Origin: Cloacibacterium rupense
Lineage (GTDB): Bacteria; Bacteroidota; Bacteroidia; Flavobacteriales; Weeksellaceae
NCBI RefSeq assembly: GCF_014645495.1
Contig: NZ_BMLV01000006.1
Location: 69,298 to 133,297 of the forward strand
Length of the DNA stretch: 64,000 bases
Direction: 5' to 3'
Below, piece by piece: positions 16,409-24,263 of the stretch; positions within the stretch are counted from its first letter, which is position 1, and each line of letters opens with the position of its first letter. Position numbers and translations under genes: made by a program. Under the pieces are notes generated by a model. It was not told the origin of the DNA. It did no database searches and saw nothing but the letters and a program-made list of their open reading frames with translations.

Positions 16409-17137
16409 ATGATTGCTATACTAAAAAAAGAACTTTGGAGTTATTTCGGGAATTGGAGCGCGTGGATTATTATCGGGGCGTTTTCTTTTGTTTCCGCATT
16501 ATTTTTATTTTTTTTCGAGAACGATTTTAATATTCTCGACATCGGAACTGCCAGTTTACAAAGCTTTTTCATGCTTTCACCGTGGTTATTTTTGTTTATT
16601 ATTCCCGCATTGGCGATGAAATCCTTCGCAGAGGAACAACAAAACGGCACTTTACAATGGCTTTTTTCTCAACCACTTAAAATCTCCGAAATTGTTTCTG
16701 GGAAATTTTTATCCGTATTTTTGGTAGGGATTTTATGTTTATTGCCATCATTGGTTTACTTCTACTCTGTTTATGTTTTGGGCGTACCAGAAGGAAATTT
16801 AGATTTCGGAGCAACTTTAGGAAGTTGTTTTGGATTAATCATATTAATTGCCGCATTCTCGGCGGTTGGGATTTTGGCAAGTTCACTTTCTTCTAATCAA
16901 ATTATGGCATATTTGTTAGGCGTTTTCTTGAATTTCATATTATATTTCGGGATAGAACAATTGGCTAATTTCAAACTTTTGGGTGGCGCAGATTATTTGT
17001 TAAAAAACCTTGGTTTTTATCATCATTTCATGGCATTTACAAGAGGTCTCATTGATACACAAGATGTTTTTTACTTCCTTTTTGTAATTGGTTTAAGTTT
17101 GTTTTTGGCGAAGGTTTTTGTGGAGAAAAAGAAATAA
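16409..17137 (+). CDS. gldF: Gliding-associated ABC transporter permease GldF
   Basis: 242 residues, six hydrophobic helices. Membrane subunit of the Gld ABC transporter (GldA ATPase, GldF, GldG) needed for gliding in Flavobacteriia. Marks: N-terminal MIAILKKELWSYFGNWSAW, the coupling segment FAEEQQNGTLQWLFSQPLKISEIVSGKF typical of ABC-2 permeases, and HHFMAFTRGLIDTQDVFYF near the end. gldA is not in the window. Followed by gldG after 153 bp that hold a long palindrome. Confidence 0.92.
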   Translation: MIAILKKELWSYFGNWSAWIIIGAFSFVSALFLFFFENDFNILDIGTASLQSFFMLSPWLFLFIIPALAMKSFAEEQQNGTLQWLFSQPLKISEIVSGKFLSVFLVGILCLLPSLVYFYSVYVLGVPEGNLDFGATLGSCFGLIILIAAFSAVGILASSLSSNQIMAYLLGVFLNFILYFGIEQLANFKLLGGADYLLKNLGFYHHFMAFTRGLIDTQDVFYFLFVIGLSLFLAKVFVEKKK

Positions 17138-17141
17138 TTAG

Positions 17142-17274
17142 TTAACCGCAAAAGCAACAAAAGAATTGATTAAAAAATAAAGCAAACCAAAAGTAAAAAA
17201 AGAAAAATCTTACTTTTTTTTACTTTTGAAAAAACTTAAAAAACCACAAAAACTTTTGTCTCTTTTGCGGTTAA
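17142..17274. repeat. 133-bp palindromic element between gldF and gldG
   Basis: Perfect 13-bp inverted repeat TTAACCGCAAAAG (17142-17154) and CTTTTGCGGTTAA (17262-17274), extending inward with near-matching CAACAAAAG and CTTTTGTCT. A second nested pair, CAAAAGTAAAAAAAG around 17188 and TTTTTTACTTTTG ending 17228, gives a long imperfect hairpin. No reading frame inside, so it resembles a small dispersed palindrome rather than an insertion sequence. Confidence 0.8.
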
Positions 17275-17290
17275 AAATTTAAAATAAAAA

Positions 17291-18943
17291 ATGAAACAAA
17301 ATTTAAAATATATTATCCCTGCTATCATCCTAATTTTAGGCATTTTCGGCGTATTTTCTCATCGTTTTGATTTAACTGCAGAAAAACGCTATACCCTTTC
17401 TGATGCTACAATTGCTACCCTAAAATCGGTGAAAGAACCGCTAACCATAGATGTTTATCTGGAAGGAGATTTCCCAGCTAATTTTAAGCAATTGCAAAAC
17501 GAAACCAAATTCTTGCTAGAAGAATTCCGAAAAGTAAATCCCAAAATAGATTATAAATTTATAGACCCAATTGCTACCAAAATGTCTCAAGACACCTTAA
17601 TGGCAATGGGAATGCAACCATCGATGTTGCCTTATACCAAAGACGGAAAAGAAACCAAAGTTATTCTTTTTCCGTACGCTACACTTAAGTTCAAAAAATA
17701 TGGCACTTCTATTCCGTTGGTGATTTCTCAGGCAAACATAGACCTCACCGAACAATTGAATAAATCTGCAGAAAATTTAGAATATAATTTCGCTTCTAAC
17801 ATCAAATCCATCATTGCCGAAGAAAGAAAAAATGTAGGCGTTTTGGTAAACCAAGATGAACTGAGACCCGATGAATTCAGAGGTTTTATGGATATGACTT
17901 TAGAGAATTACAATGCAGGACCATTCATCCCAGAAAATAAAAAATCATTAACCATTAATGACCTTCCACGTCTGAAACAGATGCACGCACTGGTGATTGC
18001 TAAACCTAGAAAACCATTTTCTGATGAAGAAAAAGTAGTGCTAGACCAATACATTATGAATGGCGGAAAAACACTTTGGATGATAGATGCAGTAAATGCC
18101 GAAATGGACACCCTAATGACCAAAAGAAAATTAATGGCCTATCCTATAGATATTAATATGACTGATTTTTTCTTTAATTATGGCGTTAGAATTAATGCGC
18201 CTTTGGTTAAAGATTTTCAAAAATCTGCTCTGATAAGAGTAGAAGCTGGCGAAGTTTCGGGGAATCCTATTTACAAGAATCTGATTTGGCCTTATTACCC
18301 TATCGGAATTAACGAAAATAAAAATCCTATTTCTAGAAATATCAATCCTGTAAAATTTGAATTTCCGACTTCAATAGATACTTTAGGAAGAAAAAACATT
18401 AAAACCCATGTCCTTTTTGAGTCAAGTTCTAGAACGACACTCAAAGCAGTTCCTAATTATGTAGAACTCTCTGAAATGGCAAATCTAGACAGTCTTACCA
18501 TGATGGAAAAACCGAGTACTCCTAAAATTTTTGCGGTGAGTTTAGAAGGAAAATTCGGGTCTGCTTATGCTACAAGAAGTGAGAGAAATGCAGTTCCAGA
18601 TTTCCGAGCTGCTTCAGCTTATAACAAAATGATTATTATAGCAGATGGAGATATTGGTAGAAATCAGATGATGAAAGGTCAACCGCTACCTTTGGGTGCA
18701 GATATTCTTACTCAGCAACAATATGGCAATGAGCAGTTTTTGAGAAATTGTCTAGATTGGCTTTTAGATGATAGCAATCTCATAGATTTAAGAAACAGAA
18801 ATATAGAATCTCGCCTTCTAGACAGACGAAGAATAGACGAAGAAAAAAATAATTGGCAATGGTTTAATTTACTCACTCCACTTGCTATTTTAGGAATTTT
18901 GGGCGGAGTTTTCTTTTGGTTGAGAAGGAAAAAATTTGGGTAA
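17291..18943 (+). CDS. gldG: Gliding-associated ABC transporter substrate-binding protein GldG
   Basis: 550 residues: a short N-terminal membrane helix (IIPAIILILGIFGVF), a large extracytoplasmic region with the conserved opening RFDLTAEKRYTLSDATIATLKSVKEPLTIDVYLEG, and a C-terminal helix followed by LRRKKFG. Accessory component of the GldA-GldF transporter. The last part (IIADGDIGRN, QYGNEQFLRNCLDWLLDD) is typical of the family. Whether gliding itself occurs cannot be told, as other gld/spr genes are not present here. Confidence 0.93.
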   Translation: MKQNLKYIIPAIILILGIFGVFSHRFDLTAEKRYTLSDATIATLKSVKEPLTIDVYLEGDFPANFKQLQNETKFLLEEFRKVNPKIDYKFIDPIATKMSQDTLMAMGMQPSMLPYTKDGKETKVILFPYATLKFKKYGTSIPLVISQANIDLTEQLNKSAENLEYNFASNIKSIIAEERKNVGVLVNQDELRPDEFRGFMDMTLENYNAGPFIPENKKSLTINDLPRLKQMHALVIAKPRKPFSDEEKVVLDQYIMNGGKTLWMIDAVNAEMDTLMTKRKLMAYPIDINMTDFFFNYGVRINAPLVKDFQKSALIRVEAGEVSGNPIYKNLIWPYYPIGINENKNPISRNINPVKFEFPTSIDTLGRKNIKTHVLFESSSRTTLKAVPNYVELSEMANLDSLTMMEKPSTPKIFAVSLEGKFGSAYATRSERNAVPDFRAASAYNKMIIIADGDIGRNQMMKGQPLPLGADILTQQQYGNEQFLRNCLDWLLDDSNLIDLRNRNIESRLLDRRRIDEEKNNWQWFNLLTPLAILGILGGVFFWLRRKKFG

Positions 18944-18950
18944 TTTTTTG

Positions 18951-19022
18951 TAAAATCAATGATTTGTAAAGTCGTTAAATCGTTTTTATTTTTACGATTT
19001 TACAGATTTACAACTTTACGAT
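18951..19022. repeat. Inverted short-motif array between gldG and the DUF4268 gene
   Basis: Left part holds TGTAAAGTCGTTAAATCG and the right part CGATTTTACAGATTTAC, with further GATTT/TTACG copies; the halves pair around TTTTTATTTTTA. The two genes converge here, so it likely works as a bidirectional terminator. Confidence 0.65.
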
Positions 19023-19454
19023 TTAAACATCTTTTATAAACTCCTCATACTCCCAATAAACTAGTTCGAAGGCAGACATTTTTTCTACAAAAAACTCGAA
19101 AATATCTTGCCAAGTATTTTTATTGTAAATAGAAACGCCGTGTTTCTCTACCCAGAATCTAGAAATGACTTTTCCGTTTTCTAGAGTATAAAATTCGTCT
19201 TTGTAAAGTTCACATTTTAGTTCTTCTTCTAAAATACTTTCTAAAGACCAAAGCTTTTCGTAATAAGCATTTCGGAAAATTTCGTCTTTAATTTCAATAT
19301 CTAGAGAAACTTCAGCTTTTTTGTTGTCGCAATAGAATTTGAAGGCAAAATCTTTAATCTTGGTATCATACAAAATCCATTTTCTAGGAAAAGACTTCCC
19401 GAAACTAGTCCAAAATTCTTTTTTTATTTTTGCCGCTTCTTCTTTGCTGAACAT
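19023..19454 (-). CDS. DUF4268 domain protein
   Basis: 143 residues, cytoplasmic, rich in Glu, Lys and aromatics. The FWTSFGKSFPRKWILYDTKIKD start and AEVSLDIEIKDE through EKLWSLESILEEEL match the small Bacteroidota family annotated as DUF4268, whose function is unknown; some relatives are linked to restriction-like proteins, but this one has no catalytic motif that I can see. Upstream of its ATG is a stretch of short repeats. Confidence 0.75.
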   Translation of the reverse strand: MFSKEEAAKIKKEFWTSFGKSFPRKWILYDTKIKDFAFKFYCDNKKAEVSLDIEIKDEIFRNAYYEKLWSLESILEEELKCELYKDEFYTLENGKVISRFWVEKHGVSIYNKNTWQDIFEFFVEKMSAFELVYWEYEEFIKDV

Positions 19455-19484
19455 AATTGATGAATAATGATTGATAATTGATAG
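19455..19484 (-). repeat. Short-motif right half upstream of the DUF4268 gene
   Basis: On the minus strand TCAATTATCAATCATTATTC then ATCAATT directly precede the ATG at 19454: about three TCAAT-type units of 7-10 bp. Same position and strand sense as the right halves of the other intergenic arrays, but shorter. Confidence 0.5.
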
Positions 19485-19538
19485 AGTGCGAAAATAGGGA
19501 AAATTTGTATATTTGATTCAATCAAAAAATTAAAACCA

Positions 19539-20009
19539 ATGAAAAACTTCTTCTTTATCACTTTATTTTTAAGTTCGTTTCTTAATGCTCAAAGCTATTA
19601 CAAGAAAATTTCGGAGAAAAACATCAATACAGAAAGACAAACCGTTGCAAAGAATTTTATTCAGGATTTTCTAAAAAAATGCGAAGACAAAAACTATTCA
19701 AAATTCCAAAATTATAATTTAAGTAAAAGATTAGAAATGTTTTTCGATAAAACCTTAGAAAAAAATTGTCAGAAAAACAATGAAGAGCTAGGCAAAATAG
19801 AACTTCTAAATTTTGATTCTGCTTATCTCAATAAATATTCAGAAAATACAGATCCTTACGAATTGTTTGTATTCAATGCAAAAACAGAGAAAAATCCTGA
19901 GTTAAAATACATAAGCGTATGGATTTACCAAGATCAAAACTACCTCAGCGGAATTGTAATTACCAAAGAAAAACCATTAAATCCTAAAAAAAGTAATACA
20001 AAAGATTAA
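19539..20009 (+). CDS. Secreted protein of unknown function
   Basis: 156 residues: signal peptide MKNFFFITLFLSSFLNAQ followed by a charged, mostly helical first part (ERQTVAKNFIQDFLKKCEDKNY) and a mixed C-terminal part with paired Trp/Tyr (YISVWIYQDQNYLSGIVI). I do not recognise a family; the fold could be NTF2-like given the helix-then-sheet pattern, a weak inference. Its last 4 bp overlap the end of the convergent lipoprotein gene. Confidence 0.7.
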   Translation: MKNFFFITLFLSSFLNAQSYYKKISEKNINTERQTVAKNFIQDFLKKCEDKNYSKFQNYNLSKRLEMFFDKTLEKNCQKNNEELGKIELLNFDSAYLNKYSENTDPYELFVFNAKTEKNPELKYISVWIYQDQNYLSGIVITKEKPLNPKKSNTKD

Positions 20010-20446
20010 TGAACAGGAATGCTATCAATCGGTGTTCCTTGTTTGTAGATTTTGGTATAAATATGCTTGCCGTTTTCGTCATAAATTTTCCAAGGTCCAT
20101 CATAAAACCAATGTGTATTCAATTCATTTTCATCGGTTTTAGTTTGTCCTTTTTCTCTTAAAACCCCATTTTTATGATAGATTTTCACTTTAGAAATATT
20201 CTTTTTGAATCTTTCTTTTTGATAGACTTTGTCTTGATATTTGGTTATCCAAAGTCCAACTTTTTGTCCGTTTTTATATCTTCCTTTTCCTATTAATTCT
20301 CCTATATCAGAAGCGTACTTTTCTTCCCAAATGCCATTTCTCTGTCTCACGCCATTATTATCTTTGGCGTATTGATTTATTTTTCCCGTTTTTGCAGTAC
20401 AAGAAATTAGAAACAATAATATAAAAATAGAATATTGAATTTTCAT
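20006..20446 (-). CDS. Lipoprotein with MORN/YwqK-like repeats
   Basis: 146 residues. Lipobox FLISC puts the lipidated Cys at residue 16. The body has the repeating pattern of MORN/YwqK modules: RQRNGIWEEKY, GKGRYKNGQKVGLWITKY, KIYHKNGVLREKGQTK, WFYDGPWKIYDENGKHIY. Such repeats form beta-hairpin stacks on the cell surface; the YwqK antitoxin label in databases is mostly by similarity and I see no toxin partner. Converges with the 19539 gene (4-bp overlap). Confidence 0.75.
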   Translation of the reverse strand: MKIQYSIFILLFLISCTAKTGKINQYAKDNNGVRQRNGIWEEKYASDIGELIGKGRYKNGQKVGLWITKYQDKVYQKERFKKNISKVKIYHKNGVLREKGQTKTDENELNTHWFYDGPWKIYDENGKHIYTKIYKQGTPIDSIPVH

Positions 20447-20568
20447 TGGTTAAATTTTCACTAAAAGTAAAAAATTTGTTAGAATTTTCAATAAAAACAT
20501 TGAAGAAAATCAGTAAAAACCTACATAAATTGGAATAAATAGGACAAACTATTCATCTTAAGAATCCT

Positions 20569-20576
20569 TATCTTTG
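20569..20576 (+). promoter_or_regulatory. Putative -7 element of the HAD phosphatase gene
   Basis: TATCTTTG, an exact TAnnTTTG match, 22 bp before the ATG at 20599. Confidence 0.5.
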
Positions 20577-20598
20577 TAGTAGAAAATAATGCAAGAAG

Positions 20599-21258
20599 AT
20601 GGCAAAAAAATTGGTGATTTTTGATTTAGATGGTACTTTGCTTAACACGATTACAGACTTGGCTGTGGCAACCAATCAAGCATTAGAGCAATTGGGTTTT
20701 CCTACACATTCTGAAGATGCTTATAAAATTTTTGTAGGAAACGGAATTGACATTTTGTTTGAACGTGCGCTTCCCGAAACAGAACGTAATTCCGAAAACA
20801 TCTTAAAAATGAGAGCCTTATTTTTGCCTTACTATCAAATTCACAACAGTGATTTTACGGCTCCTTATTTTGGAATTTTAAATACTTTACAAACTCTGAA
20901 ACAAAACGGAATAAAACTAGCTGTTGCAACCAATAAATATCACGAGGCAGCCATAGAAGTAATTGATAATTATTTCCCTGAGATTGAATTCGATGTTGTT
21001 TTTGGGCATAGAGAAGGCTACCTACCAAAACCAGATCCTGCTATTGTTTTTGATATTCTAGAATTTTGTAAAATCAATGATAAAAGCGATGCAATATACG
21101 TAGGTGACACTTCTGTGGATATGCAGACTGCAAAAAATGCGGGTTTAGAAGCGGTAGGTGTAACTTGGGGATTCCGCTCGGAAAAAGAACTTAGAGCCTA
21201 TCATCCAGAATATATCATTCATAAAGCTGAAGAATTATTGGATATTGTTTTGGGTTAA
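20599..21258 (+). CDS. HAD-family phosphatase, phosphoglycolate phosphatase-like
   Basis: 219 residues. Haloacid dehalogenase fold: motif I FDLDGTLLNT (residues 8-17, nucleophile Asp), helical cap, motif II LAVATNK, Lys in the GYLPKPDP segment, and motif IV YVGDTSVDMQTAKNAG. Length and the YLPKPDP segment fit the Gph/PGP group that removes phosphate from 2-phosphoglycolate, but HAD substrates cannot be fixed from sequence. Starts at ATG 20599; an ATG ten bases upstream is out of frame. Confidence 0.85.
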   Translation: MAKKLVIFDLDGTLLNTITDLAVATNQALEQLGFPTHSEDAYKIFVGNGIDILFERALPETERNSENILKMRALFLPYYQIHNSDFTAPYFGILNTLQTLKQNGIKLAVATNKYHEAAIEVIDNYFPEIEFDVVFGHREGYLPKPDPAIVFDILEFCKINDKSDAIYVGDTSVDMQTAKNAGLEAVGVTWGFRSEKELRAYHPEYIIHKAEELLDIVLG

Positions 21259-21291
21259 AAAATGAAAAAAATCCAAACTAGAGCAACAAAA

Positions 21292-21314
21292 AAAGCGAAC
21301 TTTTGGTCCGCTTT
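21292..21314. terminator. Bidirectional terminator between the HAD gene and kbl
   Basis: Stem AAAGCGAAC / GTCCGCTTT around TTTTG with one mismatch. A seven-base T-run follows on the minus strand, so it mainly ends kbl and may help end the HAD gene. Confidence 0.7.
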
Positions 21315-21340
21315 AATTATTCATTTTTAATTCTTTAATA

Positions 21341-22537
21341 TTAAGAAATAACCCCTAGTTCTTTCCCTACTTTTTCAAAGGCTGCAATCGCTTTATCCAA
21401 ATGTTCACGAGAATGTCCCGCAGAAAGCTGAACTCTAATTCTGGCTTTTCCCTTCGGAACGACTGGGTAAAAGAAACCAATCACATAAACACCGTTTTCC
21501 ATCATTTTTTCTGCAAAAGTTTGAGCTAATTTCGCATCGTACAACATCACAGGAACAATGGCAGCATCACCATCAGGAATATCAAACCCTTTGGCTTTCA
21601 TTTCTGTGCGGAAATAGTCTGCATTTTCCATTACTTTATCACGAAGTGAAGTATCTTTAGAAAGCATTTCTAAAACTTTTAGCGCTGCACCTACAATACC
21701 TGGAGCTAGAGAATTAGAGAATAAATAAGGACGTGAACGCTGACGAAGCATGTCAATAATCTCTTTTTTGCCCGAAGTAAAACCACCAAGAGCGCCCCCA
21801 AGAGCTTTTCCTAAAGTAGAAGTAATGATGTCAACTCTACCCATCACTTCGTTGGCTTCGTGAGTTCCACGACCTGTTTTCCCTATGAAACCCGTTGCGT
21901 GAGAATCGTCAACCATTACCAAAGCATCATATTTTTCGGCTAAATCACAAACTCCTTTTAGGTCTGCAACAATTCCGTCCATAGAAAAAACACCATCTGT
22001 AACAATGATTTTGAAACGGTGATTTTGTTTAGAAGCTTCTATTAACTGAGCTTCCAAATCATGCATATTGTTGTTTTTGTATCTATATCTTGCTGCTTTA
22101 CAAAGTCTTACTCCGTCTATAATAGAAGCATGATTAAGTTCATCAGAAATTATGGCATCTTCTTCCGTAAAAAGAGGTTCGAAAACGCCACCATTGGCAT
22201 CAAAAGCTGCTGCGTATAAAATGGTGTCTTCTGTTCCTAAAAATTCAGAAATTTTGGCTTCTAATTCTTTGTGAATATCTTGAGTTCCGCAGATAAAACG
22301 CACCGAAGACATTCCGTAACCGTGACTTGCAATCATATCTTGTGAAGCTTTCATCACTTCAGGATGGTTAGAAAGTCCCAGATAATTGTTGGCGCAAAAA
22401 TTCAACAAAGATTTTCCATTAGCAACAATTTCGGCAGATTGCTGAGAAGTAATGATTCTTTCACGTTTGTAAAGACCATCATTCTCTATGTTTGTAAGTT
22501 CGTTTTGTAGGTGTTTTAGGTATTTTTCTGAAATCAT
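21341..22537 (-). CDS. kbl: Glycine C-acetyltransferase (2-amino-3-ketobutyrate CoA ligase)
   Basis: 398 residues from ATG at 22537, the standard length; a longer reading to 22603 would begin inside the upstream terminator and is rejected. PLP enzyme that splits 2-amino-3-oxobutyrate with CoA into glycine and acetyl-CoA in threonine breakdown. Marks: [35 protein letters not shown], the [17 protein letters not shown] cofactor-contact region, and [15 protein letters not shown] with the PLP-binding Lys. Threonine dehydrogenase is not in the window. Own promoter and terminator. Confidence 0.95.
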   Translation of the reverse strand: MISEKYLKHLQNELTNIENDGLYKRERIITSQQSAEIVANGKSLLNFCANNYLGLSNHPEVMKASQDMIASHGYGMSSVRFICGTQDIHKELEAKISEFLGTEDTILYAAAFDANGGVFEPLFTEEDAIISDELNHASIIDGVRLCKAARYRYKNNNMHDLEAQLIEASKQNHRFKIIVTDGVFSMDGIVADLKGVCDLAEKYDALVMVDDSHATGFIGKTGRGTHEANEVMGRVDIITSTLGKALGGALGGFTSGKKEIIDMLRQRSRPYLFSNSLAPGIVGAALKVLEMLSKDTSLRDKVMENADYFRTEMKAKGFDIPDGDAAIVPVMLYDAKLAQTFAEKMMENGVYVIGFFYPVVPKGKARIRVQLSAGHSREHLDKAIAAFEKVGKELGVIS

Positions 22538-22559
22538 TTTTGAGATTTTTTGATTTTCA

Positions 22560-22567
22560 CAAATGTA
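22560..22567 (-). promoter_or_regulatory. Putative -7 element of kbl
   Basis: Minus strand TACATTTG, a TAnnTTTG match 23 bp before the ATG at 22537. A TTG lies 17 bp further up, within the loop of the preceding terminator. This supports the shorter kbl start. Confidence 0.5.
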
Positions 22568-22573
22568 ATAAAA

Positions 22574-22598
22574 AAAGCCTTCATCAACTGAAGGCTTT
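22574..22598 (-). terminator. Terminator of dacB
   Basis: Minus strand AAAGCCTTCA, five-base loop, TGAAGGCTTT and a T-run, directly after the dacB stop at 22617. Separates dacB from kbl. Confidence 0.85.
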
Positions 22599-22616
22599 AA
22601 CAATATATTCTAAATT

Positions 22617-24059
22617 TTACAAATTCACTACAGGTTCTAGAATGTACTCCATTTTAGATTTTACTTGTTCTACAGAACCTCTATAACCATTGATTAACAA
22701 AGAAAAAGTAAGTACTTTTCCACTTTTAGTTTTAATATATCCTGCTAAACATTTTACCCCGTTCAAAGTACCTGTTTTGGCAAAAATTTGTCCGTGATTG
22801 TCACTGGTTTTAAACATTCTTCTCAGTGTACCTGTTTCACCAGCAATAGGAAGAGATTTTAGAAAATCATCATAATATTTTTCTTTCATCACTGCTGCCA
22901 AAAACTTAACTTGAGAAATAGGCTTCACTTTATTACCTCTGGAAAGTCCACTTCCGTCGATTAAAGTCAAACCATCAAAATCATATTTTTTATCTTCTAA
23001 ATGTCTTACAATGGTTTCTCTACCCGATTCTAAAGACACATTTCCTGTTTTGTAAAAACCAACCGTTTTAAGCAAAGCTTCAGCCAAAGCGTTATCTGAA
23101 TGCTGATTGGTGTAATAAATAATATCTACCATTGTAGGCGAAGAATACTTGGCCAAAAACTCTCTTGGTTCAGGATTTGGGTCTGTAACTCTGGTTACTA
23201 CTTTTCCAGAGATTGGGATTTTACTTGCGATTAATTTTGCTCTCAAAGTATTTCCTAAAAGTGCAGGCGCTGCTGGTATACTTGTCACCAAACTATTGGC
23301 ATCAAATTTCTCTGTAAAAGCCATTTTATGCGTAAAAGGAGATTGATAGAAGTATCTTTTAGAAGTATCAAAAACAGACTTTGCTTTTACTGCAATTTTT
23401 TCAGCTTTTGGATCAACGGTAGAGGTATTACCAACAGGAAGGTAATAGTTATTATGCTCAATCCAAACAATTTTTTCTGGAAGTTCTAATCTAACATCTT
23501 GATAAACTGCAGTTTGAACAATGATATTTCCTGTAATCTTTTTAATCCCTGCTTCTTTAATTTTATCTAAATAATCTGCTGCAATTTGCGCAGTAGAAGC
23601 AGCACCAGCCTTACCAGAACCAATGGAAGGGTCACCACTACCGATGATGAATAAATCTCCGTTCAACGTACCTTCTGGTGTAATTTCACCAGAATATTCT
23701 AACTGAGTAATCCATCTGAATTTACCACCCAAAAGCGCCATAGAAGCATCTGTAGAAAGCAATTTGGTAGTAGAAGCTGGCACTAATGGCGTGTCTGAAT
23801 TATACTCTGTAATTACTTGTTTTTTATGAGTATCATATACTACAAAACCCCAATTTGCTGTTTTTAAAACAGGGTCGTTCTTCATCCTTTTGACATTTTC
23901 TTCGATTTGTTCTTTGGGCGAAAGCGCTACTTTTTCTACAGGAACTGCTTCTGCATTTTTATCTGAATTTATATCGGAAGGAACTGAAGGAACTTGTGCC
24001 AAAACAAGACCACAAAAAGCCAATGCTGAGGTAACAAAAAATTTGTTCAGTCTTTTCAT
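22617..24059 (-). CDS. dacB: D-alanyl-D-alanine carboxypeptidase/endopeptidase (PBP4, DacB-like)
   Basis: 480 residues with a signal peptide (1-22, ALAFCGLVLAQ). Peptidase S13: trims or cuts cross-links in peptidoglycan in the periplasm. Active-site motifs all present: SxxK as S96-T-T-K99 in PLVPASTTKLL, SxN in YYTNQHSDNALAEALL, and KTG in IFAKTGTLNGVKCLAGY. The long insert after the first motif is normal for class C PBPs. Monocistronic, with its own terminator. Confidence 0.93.
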   Translation of the reverse strand: MKRLNKFFVTSALAFCGLVLAQVPSVPSDINSDKNAEAVPVEKVALSPKEQIEENVKRMKNDPVLKTANWGFVVYDTHKKQVITEYNSDTPLVPASTTKLLSTDASMALLGGKFRWITQLEYSGEITPEGTLNGDLFIIGSGDPSIGSGKAGAASTAQIAADYLDKIKEAGIKKITGNIIVQTAVYQDVRLELPEKIVWIEHNNYYLPVGNTSTVDPKAEKIAVKAKSVFDTSKRYFYQSPFTHKMAFTEKFDANSLVTSIPAAPALLGNTLRAKLIASKIPISGKVVTRVTDPNPEPREFLAKYSSPTMVDIIYYTNQHSDNALAEALLKTVGFYKTGNVSLESGRETIVRHLEDKKYDFDGLTLIDGSGLSRGNKVKPISQVKFLAAVMKEKYYDDFLKSLPIAGETGTLRRMFKTSDNHGQIFAKTGTLNGVKCLAGYIKTKSGKVLTFSLLINGYRGSVEQVKSKMEYILEPVVNL

Positions 24060-24263
24060 TTCGTATGTAATTTACTTTTTAAATTTATAAATATTAAAAA
24101 TTAAGGTGAATAAACGTTTTCTCTATATTTTCAATATTTAAAGAGTATATTTCGATTCTATAATAGTCTTATTTTCAATTATTAACGAGGCAAAGTTATC
24201 AAATATTGCCATTTTTGCTTATTTAGCCATAGCTAAAACTATCCCAAGATAAGTTAAATTTTG

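Noticed and set aside
20006-20446. YwqK antitoxin of a toxin-antitoxin pair
   Set aside because: The protein is a lipoprotein with MORN-like repeats, and the convergent neighbour is not a recognisable toxin.
22538-22603. Longer kbl start
   Set aside because: The extension is the dacB terminator and the kbl promoter read as protein.
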